Assembly (NCBI GenBank): GCA_902614085.1
Contig: CACMJS010000001.1
Coordinates: forward strand, 186,001-250,000
Source: an uncultured Alphaproteobacteria bacterium
GTDB taxonomy: Bacteria > Pseudomonadota > Alphaproteobacteria > HIMB59 > GCA-002718135
DNA: 64,000 bases
Reading direction: 5' to 3'
Shown: positions 1 to 11,587 of the stretch, one piece after another
How the letters are laid out: the number at the start of each line of letters is the position of its first letter
How positions within the stretch are numbered: position 1 is the stretch's first letter
The notes under the pieces: model-generated
Databases searched by the model: none
What the model saw: the letters and a program-made list of their open reading frames with translations, nothing else
What the model was told of the DNA's origin: nothing
Program-made: the position numbers and the translations under genes

Positions 1-558
1 TTAGCGTGAAAGGATTTTTTTAATAAGATATTTTCCATGTGGAGTTAAAAATGAATCTGGGTGAAACTGTAATCCATACACTTTATTAATATCATCTTCA
101 ACCGCCATTGCTACATTTGTTTTTACACAACGCATTGTAATTATCATTGATTGAGAAACAAATGGTTCAGCCATTTTTAAGGAATGATATCGACCTCCTA
201 AAAAATTAAAATTTTTTTTAAAAATTGATTTATCGTTAGTAACTTTAATATGACTCTGATAACCATGAAGAATATTTTTTTGTTGAACTATTTTAGCTCC
301 CTCACAAAAAACTATTTGTTGGAAACCTAAACATATTCCTAATATTTTTTTCTTTCCTTTATATTTATTGTAAATCTTTGTTGTTAATGGATAATCTTTT
401 GGTTCACCAGGGCCTGGTGAAAGAACGATGGTCGAAGATTTTTCTAGTTTTGTTTGATCTATTTCATAATAATTTGAAACAAATGTTGGCTCAATACTAT
501 CTAGTAGATGAGCTAAATTGTATGTGAATGAGTCTTCGTGATCAATGAGATAAATCAT
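1..558 (-). CDS. pabA: Glutamine amidotransferase subunit, PabA/TrpG type
   Basis: Class I glutamine amidotransferase that would release ammonia from glutamine for the chorismate enzyme encoded just upstream. The 185-residue length is normal. Visible motifs are the oxyanion segment LSPGPGEP (residues 47-54), nucleophile Cys76 in GICLGFQ, a GRYHSL segment typical of PabA/TrpG, and His166 in FHPDSFLTPHG. The usual HPE triad glutamate is Asp168 here, and the common GxCLGHQ histidine is Phe. The gene is complete, with its stop codon at the window edge. Its ATG overlaps the stop of the preceding gene as TAATG, so the pair is translationally coupled. The folate (4-amino-4-deoxychorismate) role is preferred over tryptophan synthesis because of the partner's length, but this is not settled. 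Confidence 0.8.
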   Translation of the reverse strand: MIYLIDHEDSFTYNLAHLLDSIEPTFVSNYYEIDQTKLEKSSTIVLSPGPGEPKDYPLTTKIYNKYKGKKKILGICLGFQQIVFCEGAKIVQQKNILHGYQSHIKVTNDKSIFKKNFNFLGGRYHSLKMAEPFVSQSMIITMRCVKTNVAMAVEDDINKVYGLQFHPDSFLTPHGKYLIKKILSR

Positions 559-1763
559 TAGTTAAATAGATCTAAAAGTGATTTAGCTTTAATATAATTT
601 TCATTATATTCTTTTTTTGCGGTACTCCCTAAGATCACACCACTGGCAACTGATAATTCAATATCATTTTTAAAATTAAGTAGTGTTCTAATCATTATGT
701 TAAATCGCATATCCCCATTTGAATGTATAATTCCAAAACTGCCTGTATAAATATTTCTGTCAAATTTTTCTTTTCTATTTAGAAGTTGAATAGTACTAAT
801 TTTTGGACAACCAATGACTGAACCACCTGGCATTAAAGAAGAAATTATATCATGGTTACTGATATTATTTTTTATAACTCCCTTGATTGTCGTAACGTAA
901 TGAAAAAGATCACGATATTCCTCAACTTTTTTTAGTTTATCTATTTTTACAGATCCTGTTTTACAAATTTTAGACAGATCATTTCTTTCCATATCAACAA
1001 TCATATTATGTTCTTTGGTTTCTTTTTCATTTCTTCTAAAGAATGTGAGAGCTTTATTTTTATTTAACTGCTTTGTTTTTCTTAATGTTCCAGCAATAGG
1101 TTTAGTTCTAATTATGTTATTTTTTTTCAATATGAGTGTCTCTGGTGAACAACTTACAATATTATAGTCTTTTTCCCTGATAAGAAAACTTTCAGGCGAT
1201 TCATTCATTTTCATTAGCTTCCAAAAAAGATCAATAGAATTGATATTACCTTTTTTCGAATATGTTTGAGCTATTTTAATTTGATAAGTTTTTCCCTGCT
1301 TAATATTTTTAGAGAAATCGTTAAATATCTTAGAGTACTGCTTTAAAGATAAATTAAGATTAAACTTTTTATTTAACTGTAAATATTTTTTTGTATTTAT
1401 ACTTATATTTCTAAAATTGGCTTTAATGCTTTTGATTATTATTTTTTTACCAATACTAATTTTAGTTTGTGGCTTGTAAAATACGCCGCTAGGAAAATTT
1501 TTAGATTGCTGTTTTGGAAACTTTATTCCTATATTTTCACAAAGAAGTTTATAACCAAAGAAACCAACATAACAATTCAATTCTTCAATCTTAGATTTTT
1601 TTGATTTTGATTGGATATTAAGAAAATATTTTAGATTTTTTTTGTTAATAATAATTCTTCTAGAAAAATCAGTATAGATGTCATAGCCCTTATCGGTTTT
1701 ATAAATTATAAGAGGTTTATCTGATTGATATAGTGTATTTAGATATTCTTTATTGTTCAGCAC
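558..1763 (-). CDS. pabB: Chorismate-binding enzyme, PabB/TrpE component I
   Basis: Converts chorismate to an amino derivative using ammonia from the neighbouring amidotransferase. The C-terminal chorismate-binding domain shows IRTKPIAGT (about 218-226), EHNMIVDMERNDL, an FHYVTTIKG segment, PGGSVIGCPK and YTGSFGII. At 401 residues it is shorter than typical TrpE (about 500), and the N-terminal tryptophan-feedback LLES motif is not apparent; both favour PabB, as does PGGS. Against this, residue 224 is Ala in PIAGT, as in anthranilate synthases, where classical ADC synthase has the nucleophilic Lys of PIKGT. The start codon is GTG. Either aminodeoxychorismate synthase of the Lys-less kind or a short anthranilate synthase is possible. 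Confidence 0.7.
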   Translation of the reverse strand: MLNNKEYLNTLYQSDKPLIIYKTDKGYDIYTDFSRRIIINKKNLKYFLNIQSKSKKSKIEELNCYVGFFGYKLLCENIGIKFPKQQSKNFPSGVFYKPQTKISIGKKIIIKSIKANFRNISINTKKYLQLNKKFNLNLSLKQYSKIFNDFSKNIKQGKTYQIKIAQTYSKKGNINSIDLFWKLMKMNESPESFLIREKDYNIVSCSPETLILKKNNIIRTKPIAGTLRKTKQLNKNKALTFFRRNEKETKEHNMIVDMERNDLSKICKTGSVKIDKLKKVEEYRDLFHYVTTIKGVIKNNISNHDIISSLMPGGSVIGCPKISTIQLLNRKEKFDRNIYTGSFGIIHSNGDMRFNIMIRTLLNFKNDIELSVASGVILGSTAKKEYNENYIKAKSLLDLFN

Positions 1764-1791
1764 TTGATTCTATTATAATTAGGATACTTAT

Positions 1792-2214
1792 ATGAAAAGT
1801 TTTTTTACTAAAATATTCTTTTTTTGCTTAACAGTCACATGGTCTTTAGGTCTTTTTGCACATGGAACTATCATTTTTCCAAATGTAGAACATGGTGATG
1901 GTTACATTGATGTTAAGATATATGACTCAAAAGAGAGCTTTTTGGATGAAGAATTAGCAATTGAGAGCGTTAGAAAAAGAGTGCAAAAGGGTGAGGTTGT
2001 AGTTCCTTTGAGTAAGATACATGAAGGAAAAATAGCAATTGTTGCCTATCACGATGAAGATTCAGATGGAAAATTAAAGACTGGATTATTCTGGAGACCA
2101 AAAGAAGGTTTTGCCTTTAGTAATAATTATCAACCAAAAGGTCCTCCATCATTTGAAAAAGCCGCAATCATTTTAGTTCATGGCGAACCCGTGGTAATAG
2201 AACTTAATTATTAA
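1792..2214 (+). CDS. Secreted DUF2141 family protein
   Basis: A 140-residue exported protein of unknown function. An N-terminal signal peptide (KSFFTKIFFF, then a hydrophobic core ending near LFAHG, about residues 1-24) precedes a beta-rich DUF2141 domain. Recognisable family features are AIVAYHDEDSDGKL, a Ca-loop-like acidic turn around residues 84-93, then PKEGFAFSNN and GPPSFEKAAI. It is divergent from pabB with only 28 bases between them, and runs into cysS with a gap of about 10 bases, so it probably leads the plus-strand operon. The family is common in proteobacterial periplasms; no activity should be assumed. Confidence 0.8.
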   Translation: MKSFFTKIFFFCLTVTWSLGLFAHGTIIFPNVEHGDGYIDVKIYDSKESFLDEELAIESVRKRVQKGEVVVPLSKIHEGKIAIVAYHDEDSDGKLKTGLFWRPKEGFAFSNNYQPKGPPSFEKAAIILVHGEPVVIELNY

Positions 2215-2225
2215 AAATTATATTG

Positions 2226-3608
2226 ATGTCATTACAGTTACAAAACACATTAAGTGGTAAAAAAGAATTTTTTAAACCAGTTAATCCAGATCATGTAAGA
2301 ATATATGCGTGCGGTCCAACTGTTTACAATTTTGCGCACATAGGTAATGCGCGTATGGCAGTTGTAAATGATTTATTAGTCCGTGTATTAAAAACACAAT
2401 TTAAACAAGTGACCTATGTATCTAATATCACTGATATTGATGACAAGATTATAGAAGCTTCTAAAGAAACAGGTGAGGATATTAGAGTTATCACAAATAA
2501 ATATACAGAGATTTACAATAATGACATGAGTGCACTTGGCGTTAATCTTCCTGATATTCAACCAAGGGCAACTGATCATATTAAAGAAATGATCGAATTG
2601 ATAAAAAAATTAATTGATGAAAATAAAGCTTATGAAAAAGAGGGTCATGTTTTATTTCATGTGCCAAGTTTTGATAATTATGGAATTCTTTCAAAAAGAA
2701 ATAGAGATGAACAAATAGCTGGAAGCCGTGTTGAAGTAGCGCCGTTCAAAAAAGATCCAGCAGATTTTATTTTATGGAAACCATCTCCCTCACCCTTACC
2801 TGGTTGGGATTCACCTTGGGGGTTTGGAAGACCAGGATGGCATTTAGAGTGCTCCGTTATGTCAGAAAAATCATTAGGCCTTCCTTTTGATATCCATAGC
2901 GGTGGTATTGACTTGGTGTTTCCACATCATGAAAATGAAATAGCACAAACTTGTTCCATATCTGAAAATAAAGATCCTAAAGATTTTGCAACTTATTGGT
3001 TTCATAATGGATTTGTTAATGTTGAGGGAGAAAAAATGTCAAAGTCAATTGGCAATATTAGACTCGTTCATGATCTCAATAAAAAATACAAGGGAGAGGT
3101 TTTGCGATTAACATTGTTGTCAGCTCACTACAAACAGCCATTGAACTGGACAGAAGAAATCATTGAACAAAATAGCAAAATGATAGATCGACTTTATAGA
3201 GTTTTATTAGAGATGTCAGAAGTTGAAATAAATTCTAACTTACCTTCTGATTCTATAATGGAATCATTTTTAGATGATTTGAATACACCTAAAGTCATTG
3301 CAAAACTTAATGAAGAAGCAAATGATGCTTCATCTGCATCTGATGAAAGAAAAAAAGAAATTAAAAAAAATCTTCTTTCTGCCGGTAAAATATTAGGTAT
3401 TCTTGAAGATGATCCAGGAAATTGGTTAGGTTATAATCAAAAAAATACTGAAAATACTGAAGAAATTGAAAGGTTGATATATGAACGTAATGAAGCTAGA
3501 CGCAGTAAAAATTTTAATTTGGCAGATACTATTAGAGACACATTAAAAGATAAAGGCATAGAAATAGAAGATACTGATAAAGGAACGATTTGGCGGAAAT
3601 CTAGATGA
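2226..3608 (+). CDS. cysS: Cysteinyl-tRNA synthetase
   Basis: Class Ia aminoacyl-tRNA synthetase charging tRNA-Cys in the cytoplasm. It has the HIGH-type signature AHIGN near residue 39 and KMSKSIGN near residue 270. Zinc-ligand candidates are Cys in ACGPTVYN, Cys in GWHLECS and His in FPHHENE. The length of 460 residues matches E. coli CysS. An in-frame TTG lies one codon upstream at 2223, but the ATG at 2226 is the better start. The stop overlaps the thrS start as ATGA. Confidence 0.97.
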   Translation: MSLQLQNTLSGKKEFFKPVNPDHVRIYACGPTVYNFAHIGNARMAVVNDLLVRVLKTQFKQVTYVSNITDIDDKIIEASKETGEDIRVITNKYTEIYNNDMSALGVNLPDIQPRATDHIKEMIELIKKLIDENKAYEKEGHVLFHVPSFDNYGILSKRNRDEQIAGSRVEVAPFKKDPADFILWKPSPSPLPGWDSPWGFGRPGWHLECSVMSEKSLGLPFDIHSGGIDLVFPHHENEIAQTCSISENKDPKDFATYWFHNGFVNVEGEKMSKSIGNIRLVHDLNKKYKGEVLRLTLLSAHYKQPLNWTEEIIEQNSKMIDRLYRVLLEMSEVEINSNLPSDSIMESFLDDLNTPKVIAKLNEEANDASSASDERKKEIKKNLLSAGKILGILEDDPGNWLGYNQKNTENTEEIERLIYERNEARRSKNFNLADTIRDTLKDKGIEIEDTDKGTIWRKSR

Positions 3609-5530
3609 GTGAAAAGATAATAATTACATTTCCAGATGGAAATAAAAAGGAAGTTAATAAAGGCATCAATGGTCTTGAATTGGCATCGCAAATTTCTAGA
3701 TCTCTTGCCAAAGAATCAGTTGCTATAAAAATTAATAATGAGATAAAAGATATTAGTTTACCTATTAATGGTGATGCATCTGTAGCGATTTTAAAAAGAG
3801 ATAGCGAGGAAGCACTTGAATTAATACGACATGATTGTGCTCATGTAATGGCAGAAGCTGTTCAAGAATTATTCCCTGGAACACAAGTTACAATTGGTCC
3901 AGCAATTGAAAATGGTTTTTATTATGATTTTGCAAGAGATGAACCTTTTACTGTTGCAGATCTTCCAAAAATTGAAAAGAAGATGCACGATATCATTCAA
4001 AGAAATAAAAATTTCATAAGAGAAGTGTGGTCTAAAGAGGAATCAATAAAATATTTTAAAGACAAAGGTGAAGACTATAAAGTTGAACTAATTAATGATC
4101 TACCTGATAATGAGGAAATTAGTATTTACAAACAAGGTGATTGGTTAGACTTGTGCCGAGGTCCTCATATGGTTTCAACAAAACAAGTTGGTAAAGCATT
4201 TAAATTAATGAAAGTTGCTGGCGCTTACTGGCGAGGTGATTCATCTAATACAATGCTAACAAGAATTTATGGAACGGCCTGGGCAACAGAAAAGGATCTT
4301 GAACAACACCTTTTACAAATTGAAGAAGCAGAAAAAAGAGATCACCGAAAACTAGGAAGAGAAATGGATTTATTTCATTTTCAGGAAGAAGCTCCTGGAG
4401 CGGTTTTTTGGCATCCTAAGGGTTGGACATTATTCCAATCGCTAATAAATTATATGCGAAACAGACAAGACAGGGCAGGTTACGTAGAAACTAATACGCC
4501 AGACATGATGGATAAGTCTCTATGGGAAACGTCTGGTCACTGGGACAAATTTAGTGACATGATGTTTAGAACTGAAGCAAAAGACGATAAAATTTATGCT
4601 ATCAAACCAATGAATTGTCCAGGTGCTGTAGAAATTTTTAAACAAGGATTAAAAAGTTATAGGGACTTACCATTTCTATTATCTGAATTCGGAAAAGTAC
4701 ATCGTTATGAGCCATCAGGTGCTCTTCATGGATTAATGAGGGTGAGAGCATTCACACAAGATGATGCACATATATTTTGTACAGAAGATCAAATTACACA
4801 AGAGAGTAAAACGGTATGTGATTTGATACTTAGTATCTATAAGGACTTTGGTTTCGATAATGTTAGAATTAAATTTTCTGACCGTCCTGAAAAACGCGTA
4901 GGGGATGATGCTATTTGGGATAAAGCTGAGGCTGCATTAATGCAAGCCATGGAAGCAACAGGTCTTGAGTATACACTCAACCCAGGTGAAGGTGCATTTT
5001 ACGGTCCAAAATTAGAGTTTGTTTTACGTGATGCAATTGGCAGAGACTGGCAATGCGGAACACTGCAAGTAGATTTAAATTTACCTGGAAGATTGGGAGC
5101 CACTTATATTGGAGAAGATGGTAATAAAAAAATACCAGTCATGTTGCATAGAGCTCTATTTGGTTCCTTAGAGAGATTCACTGGCATTCTGATTGAACAT
5201 TATGCAGGCCATCTTCCGTTTTGGCTTTCACCATTGCAAGCTGTAGTTGCTACAATTACATCTGATACAGATGAGTATGCTTATGAGGTACAAAAAGCAT
5301 TAGTATCAAAAGGAATCAGGGCCGAAATAGATACACGTAATGAAAAAATTGGTTATAAAATACGTGAACACAGTAATAGTAAAGTGCCAGCAATTATTGC
5401 TGTTGGAAAAAAAGAAGCTCAAGATAAAACAGTATCTGTTAGAAGAATTGGATCTTCTGAAACAAAGACCTTTAAATTAGAAGATATTGTTACTAGCTTA
5501 TCTAAAGAAGCAAAATCACCAGTAGAATAA
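3605..5530 (+). CDS. thrS: Threonyl-tRNA synthetase
   Basis: Class II synthetase that charges tRNA-Thr. The 641-residue protein has the full bacterial layout: an N-terminal TGS domain (about 1-62), the editing/second additional domain with [11 protein letters not shown] (about 75-85) and the CRGPH Zn/editing segment, the catalytic core with MNCPG and motif-2-like [17 protein letters not shown], a motif-3 [12 protein letters not shown], and the C-terminal anticodon-binding domain. It overlaps cysS by four bases, so the two synthetases are coupled. Confidence 0.97.
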   Translation: MSEKIIITFPDGNKKEVNKGINGLELASQISRSLAKESVAIKINNEIKDISLPINGDASVAILKRDSEEALELIRHDCAHVMAEAVQELFPGTQVTIGPAIENGFYYDFARDEPFTVADLPKIEKKMHDIIQRNKNFIREVWSKEESIKYFKDKGEDYKVELINDLPDNEEISIYKQGDWLDLCRGPHMVSTKQVGKAFKLMKVAGAYWRGDSSNTMLTRIYGTAWATEKDLEQHLLQIEEAEKRDHRKLGREMDLFHFQEEAPGAVFWHPKGWTLFQSLINYMRNRQDRAGYVETNTPDMMDKSLWETSGHWDKFSDMMFRTEAKDDKIYAIKPMNCPGAVEIFKQGLKSYRDLPFLLSEFGKVHRYEPSGALHGLMRVRAFTQDDAHIFCTEDQITQESKTVCDLILSIYKDFGFDNVRIKFSDRPEKRVGDDAIWDKAEAALMQAMEATGLEYTLNPGEGAFYGPKLEFVLRDAIGRDWQCGTLQVDLNLPGRLGATYIGEDGNKKIPVMLHRALFGSLERFTGILIEHYAGHLPFWLSPLQAVVATITSDTDEYAYEVQKALVSKGIRAEIDTRNEKIGYKIREHSNSKVPAIIAVGKKEAQDKTVSVRRIGSSETKTFKLEDIVTSLSKEAKSPVE

Positions 5531-5533
5531 AAA

Positions 5534-6535
5534 ATGAATAACATGCAAGGCAAGTTTCCAAGTACAAGACTTAGACGTAATAGAATGAAAGAATTTTCTC
5601 GTCGTTTAGTTGCTGAAAATACACTTAGTGTTAATGATTTAATTTTGCCTCTATTTGTATGCGAAGGAAACAAGGTTGATGATCCTATTAATTCGATGCC
5701 TGGTGTAAGCAGATACTCTATTGATAAACTTTTAAGTGAAGTAGAAAAAGCGGTTAAATTTAATATTCCTGCTATTGCAATTTTTCCTCAAATTGAAAGT
5801 GTCCTTAAAAATTCTGAGGGAAGTTTAGCTGTAGATGAAAACAATTTGGTGTGCAGATCAATTAAAAGTATCAAAAAAAATTTTCCAAATATTGGTATTG
5901 TATGTGATGTTGCGTTAGATCCTTTTACGGACCATGGGCATGATGGTCTAGTCATAAATGATAAAATAGATAATGATAAAACTTTGGAGGTTTTGGAACA
6001 ACAAGCTCTAATCCAAGCGAATGCTGGTTGTGATGTAATCGCCCCATCAGATATGATGGACGGTAGGGTTGGAAGAATAAGAAGTGCATTAGATTCAAAT
6101 AATTTAACAGATACGCTAATACTTTCTTACGCTGCTAAATATGCTTCAGGTTTTTATGGACCTTTTAGAGATGCTATAGGTTCTGGTTCTAGTTTAGGTA
6201 AAGATGGTAAATTAACATATCAAATGGATCCATCAAACAGTGAGGAAGCGATTAGAGAAGTTGGATTAGATATAAGTGAAGGAGCAGATATGGTAATGGT
6301 TAAGCCTGGTATGCCCTATCTTGATATTATTTCTAGAATAAAATTAGAATTTAAAGTTCCAACTTTTGCCTATCAAGTATCTGGTGAATATTCGATGATA
6401 AAAGAATCAATTAATAAAGGTTGGCTCAATGAAAAAGTTATAATGGAATCTCTTTTATCTTTTAAAAGAGCTGGGGCAAATGGTATACTAACTTACTTTG
6501 CATTAGAAGCTGCTGAAAAATTAAAAAATGAATAA
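5534..6535 (+). CDS. hemB: Delta-aminolevulinic acid dehydratase (porphobilinogen synthase)
   Basis: Condenses two 5-aminolevulinate molecules to porphobilinogen in haem synthesis. The 333-residue protein shows MPGVSRY, the metal region [14 protein letters not shown], the first Schiff-base-region segment [22 protein letters not shown], and the catalytic lysine segment [10 protein letters not shown]. The metal site is Asp-rich rather than the Cys3 zinc site of E. coli (DTCFCEYTSHGHCG), which matches the Mg-dependent alphaproteobacterial form. It begins three bases after thrS and overlaps hisI by eight bases. Confidence 0.95.
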   Translation: MNNMQGKFPSTRLRRNRMKEFSRRLVAENTLSVNDLILPLFVCEGNKVDDPINSMPGVSRYSIDKLLSEVEKAVKFNIPAIAIFPQIESVLKNSEGSLAVDENNLVCRSIKSIKKNFPNIGIVCDVALDPFTDHGHDGLVINDKIDNDKTLEVLEQQALIQANAGCDVIAPSDMMDGRVGRIRSALDSNNLTDTLILSYAAKYASGFYGPFRDAIGSGSSLGKDGKLTYQMDPSNSEEAIREVGLDISEGADMVMVKPGMPYLDIISRIKLEFKVPTFAYQVSGEYSMIKESINKGWLNEKVIMESLLSFKRAGANGILTYFALEAAEKLKNE

Positions 6536-7001
6536 CATTCAATTTGAAAAAAGAAAATCTATAGAACAAGTTGAGGAGTCAAATGAGCTGGCTCCAAAAT
6601 TTGACTCAAATGGGCTGATACCAGTTGTAACAACAGATTTTTCATCTGGTGAACTACTTATGCAAGGTTATATGAATGAAGAAGCTTTTAAAAAAACTAT
6701 AAGTTTGGGCGAAGCTGTTTATTTTTCTAGAAGTAGAAATACACTTTGGCATAAGGGTAAAACAAGTGGATTAATCCAGAAGATAAAAGAAATAAGAATT
6801 GATGATGATCAAGATTGTGTTTGGTTAAGGGTTGATGTCAAAGGTGGTGCTAGCTGTCATGTAGGATATAGATCATGTTTTTATAGAAGTATTCCATTGG
6901 ATAGTTCTAGCTCTAAGGTTGTTCTTAAATTTGAAGAGAAAGAAAAAGTTTTTGATCCTGAAGAAGTATATAAAGGTGCCCCAAATCCTACTAAACTATA
7001 A
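6528..7001 (+). CDS. hisI: Phosphoribosyl-AMP cyclohydrolase
   Basis: Third step of histidine synthesis, opening the ring of phosphoribosyl-AMP. This is the single-domain HisI (157 residues) without a HisE fusion; hisE is a separate gene at 31.9 kb. Visible signatures are [28 protein letters not shown], the acidic metal segment DDDQDC, and [13 protein letters not shown] with the conserved Cys ligands. It is detached from the his operon at 32-35 kb and sits between hemB and ribA, with an 8-base overlap upstream and a 1-base TAATG overlap with ribA. Confidence 0.95.
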   Translation: MNNIQFEKRKSIEQVEESNELAPKFDSNGLIPVVTTDFSSGELLMQGYMNEEAFKKTISLGEAVYFSRSRNTLWHKGKTSGLIQKIKEIRIDDDQDCVWLRVDVKGGASCHVGYRSCFYRSIPLDSSSSKVVLKFEEKEKVFDPEEVYKGAPNPTKL

Positions 7002-7591
7002 TGTCAGACAGATTAAAGTTTATTGAAACTAGCAAACTTCCTACAGACATGGGAGAGTTTACCGTACATGCATTTACAGATGAAAATGAATCTAAAGATC
7101 ATTTAGCAATATGTATGGGTGACTTGCTTACCGATGAGCCAGTTTTATCAAGAATTCATTCGCAGTGTATTACAGGGGAATCTTTTTTTAGTATGAGATG
7201 TGATTGTAGATTCCAACTAACTGAATCATTAAAACAAATTGCGCAAAATGGAAGAGGAGTTATTTTTTATCTTCAACAAGAAGGAAGAGGCATTGGTCTT
7301 TCAAACAAAATTAAAGCATATAGTTTACAAGATAAGGGACTAGATACCGTTGAAGCTAATCATCAATTGGGTTTCAAAGATGATGAGAGAACATATGAAA
7401 ATATTGCTGGAATGGTAAAATATTTAGCAATCAAAAAATTAGACTTGATGACTAATAATCCAAAAAAAATAAAAGCGCTTGAAGATATGGGTATCAAAGT
7501 AAATCAAAGAATTCCTATTTTCTCAGACACCAATAAGTATAATGAAAAATATATCTCAACTAAGAAAAGTAAACTTGGTCATTTAATCTAA
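7001..7591 (+). CDS. ribA: GTP cyclohydrolase II
   Basis: First step of riboflavin synthesis, opening GTP to the diaminopyrimidine product. The 196-residue length equals E. coli RibA, so this is a stand-alone RibA, not a RibBA fusion. The zinc ligands are the three Cys of HSQCITGE...RCDC (about 47-67). The nucleotide-binding QQEGRGIGLSNK, the ANHQLGFKDDERTY segment and NNPKKIKAL are all present. It is coupled to hisI by a 1-base overlap and is followed immediately by the cupin gene. Confidence 0.96.
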   Translation: MSDRLKFIETSKLPTDMGEFTVHAFTDENESKDHLAICMGDLLTDEPVLSRIHSQCITGESFFSMRCDCRFQLTESLKQIAQNGRGVIFYLQQEGRGIGLSNKIKAYSLQDKGLDTVEANHQLGFKDDERTYENIAGMVKYLAIKKLDLMTNNPKKIKALEDMGIKVNQRIPIFSDTNKYNEKYISTKKSKLGHLI

Positions 7592-7996
7592 GTGGAAGCA
7601 GATAATTTAATAAAAAAACTCAATATGATAAGTCATCCTGAAGGAGGACATTATGTTGAAAATTTTAAGAACGAAAATGTTAGTCAAATTTATTACTTAT
7701 TAAAGAGGAATGAAAAATCACATTGGCATCGATTAACTAAAAATGAAATATTACATTTTTATTCAGGAGATCCTCTAGAAGTTTTTACATCGAATGACGG
7801 AATTAATTATGAAGTTTTTTCTTTAGGGTCAGATAATAATTATATTTACACCGTAACAGCAAACACATGGTTTGCTATGAGATCTTCTGGTGCTTTCAGT
7901 TTAATTGGATGCACTGTCGCACCTGCTTTTGATTTTGATGATTTTGAACTTGCGCCTGCGACGTGGCGACCTGAAAATTTCAAAATTGAGTTATAG
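7592..7996 (+). CDS. Cupin family protein (DUF985)
   Basis: A small 134-residue cupin of the DUF985 (Cupin_5) family. Family hallmarks are HPEGGHYVENF near residue 15, IYYLLKRNEKSHWHRL with paired His, EILHFYSGDPLEV, and the C-terminal GCTVAPAFDFDDFELA. The biochemical role is unknown; metal or sugar binding is possible from the fold. It starts with GTG directly after the ribA stop and is the last gene of the operon. About 60 bases with no gene separate it from katG. Confidence 0.85.
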   Translation: MEADNLIKKLNMISHPEGGHYVENFKNENVSQIYYLLKRNEKSHWHRLTKNEILHFYSGDPLEVFTSNDGINYEVFSLGSDNNYIYTVTANTWFAMRSSGAFSLIGCTVAPAFDFDDFELAPATWRPENFKIEL

Positions 7997-8056
7997 TTTT
8001 CACTTTTCTTTAATTTAAATTCTTTATATATTAGTATTAAATAACGGAGGTTCTAA

Positions 8057-10192
<2,136 letters not shown>

Positions 10193-10212
10193 AAATAATT
10201 TAAATTAATTTA

Positions 10213-10243
10213 AAAGTGGAACTTAGAGTTCCACTTTTTTTAT
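10213..10243 (+). terminator. Rho-independent terminator after katG
   Basis: A perfect 11-bp stem (AAAGTGGAACT at 10213-10223, AGTTCCACTTT at 10227-10237) with a TAG loop, followed by a T tract. It lies 20 bases after the katG stop and runs into the last codon of the convergent NTF2-like gene. Confidence 0.9.
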
Positions 10244-10560
10244 TTTGGCATATTGGTTGCCCCAGTTTCTAGTGAAATTATTTTGCCATCTTTATATTTG
10301 TATACCGCCATCACAGCTTGTGTGTTGCCATCTTTAAAAGTAACGAAAGAGTGATATATCCCAATCTCGTCATTTTCGTATACAATTCTAGACTTATCAT
10401 CATTAATGTCGTCACTCATAGCCCAGCCTATAACATCGGACTTTGATAGAACATTGCCGCTAGAATGCATTGTAAATTTGAAATCATCATGGATAATTTC
10501 GTTCATTCCTGCTTCATCTTTTTCATTAAAAACCTTCATGTATTTTTCTAGTATTGACAT
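10240..10560 (-). CDS. SnoaL/NTF2-like small protein
   Basis: A 106-residue cytoplasmic protein with the NTF2-like pattern: an N-terminal amphipathic helix (LEKYMKVFNEKDEAGMNEI), the HDDFKF segment followed by GNVLSKSDVIGW, then beta strands ending in YKYKDGKIISLE. Such proteins are small enzymes or ligand-binding domains, and no substrate can be named. An AGGAGAA ribosome site precedes the ATG. It shares its 3' end with the katG terminator. Confidence 0.65.
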   Translation of the reverse strand: MSILEKYMKVFNEKDEAGMNEIIHDDFKFTMHSSGNVLSKSDVIGWAMSDDINDDKSRIVYENDEIGIYHSFVTFKDGNTQAVMAVYKYKDGKIISLETGATNMPK

Positions 10561-10615
10561 ATTTTCTCCTAGTAAAAATAAAGTATATAGGAATTTTTTT
10601 TAAATAAGTATTTAA

Positions 10616-11587
10616 TTATCTTTCTTTAATGTAAGGTTGTCCAATAGCATTAGGCGCAATTGCTTTTCCAACAAAACCAGCAAGCAATACTACTGTTAGT
10701 ATGTATGGAAGTGCTTGTATTAATTGAACAGGTATCTCGCCAATTGCTGGTAACTCAACACCTTGAAGTCTTATTTGAAGAGCATCTGTAAATCCAAAGA
10801 GTAAACAAGCAATTAAAGCTGTTTTAGGGTGCCACTTTCCAAAGATCATTGCTGCTAAAGCTAAGTATCCTCTTCCCGCTGACATTTCTCTAAAGAAATT
10901 TGCATTAACGGCAGTTGATAAATGAGCTCCCGCAAAAGCAATTAACACTCCATTGATTGCTAGTGCTTTATATCTCATAGTAAAGACATTGATTCCAGCA
11001 GTATCTACTGCACTTGGATTTTCTCCGACTGCTCTTAGACGCAAACCAAAACTAGTTTTAAATACTATCCAAAAAACTAGTGGGACAGAAAGATATGCTA
11101 AATAAACAAAAACGTAATGACCACTTAATATATCACTATAAAGTGTTCCAATAACCGGAATGTCTCTTAGTGCGTCAGCAAAAGGAAGATGAATTTCTAA
11201 AAAACGCTGATCTTCATTTAAAGTTGGCGTCAGACCTGCTTGCCCAAACCATGCAGCGGCTAAAGCAGTTGTTAAACCAATAATTAAAATATTTATAGCA
11301 ACACATGATACTACTTGATCGCCTTTGTGGGTTACCGAGGCAAATCCATGTAACATTGATAAACACACACATACAATTATAGCTAATAATAAGCCTAACC
11401 ACGGGTTACCTAAATAGTATGAACCAACAGCTGCCACAAATGCGGCCATGAGCATTTTACCTTCTAAACTAAAATCTATTACCCCAGATCTTTCAGCAAA
11501 TATACCAGCCATTGCTGCAAAAACTAAAGGTGTAGATATTCTTAAAGTAGAATTAATTAAAGAAGCAATATCAGATAAAAATTCCAT
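10616..11587 (-). CDS. BMP-family ABC importer, second permease (NupQ/YufQ type)
   Basis: Inner-membrane permease subunit of a BMP/nucleoside-type ABC importer, 323 residues and about eight to ten hydrophobic segments. Family cues are FAAMAGIFAERSGVIDFSLEGKML near the N terminus, FGLRLRAVGENPSAVDTAGIN in the centre (the loop that contacts the ATPase) and SAGRGYLALAAMIFGKWHP. It is the last gene of the cluster and overlaps the preceding permease by one base (TAATG). Confidence 0.9.
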   Translation of the reverse strand: MEFLSDIASLINSTLRISTPLVFAAMAGIFAERSGVIDFSLEGKMLMAAFVAAVGSYYLGNPWLGLLLAIIVCVCLSMLHGFASVTHKGDQVVSCVAINILIIGLTTALAAAWFGQAGLTPTLNEDQRFLEIHLPFADALRDIPVIGTLYSDILSGHYVFVYLAYLSVPLVFWIVFKTSFGLRLRAVGENPSAVDTAGINVFTMRYKALAINGVLIAFAGAHLSTAVNANFFREMSAGRGYLALAAMIFGKWHPKTALIACLLFGFTDALQIRLQGVELPAIGEIPVQLIQALPYILTVVLLAGFVGKAIAPNAIGQPYIKER

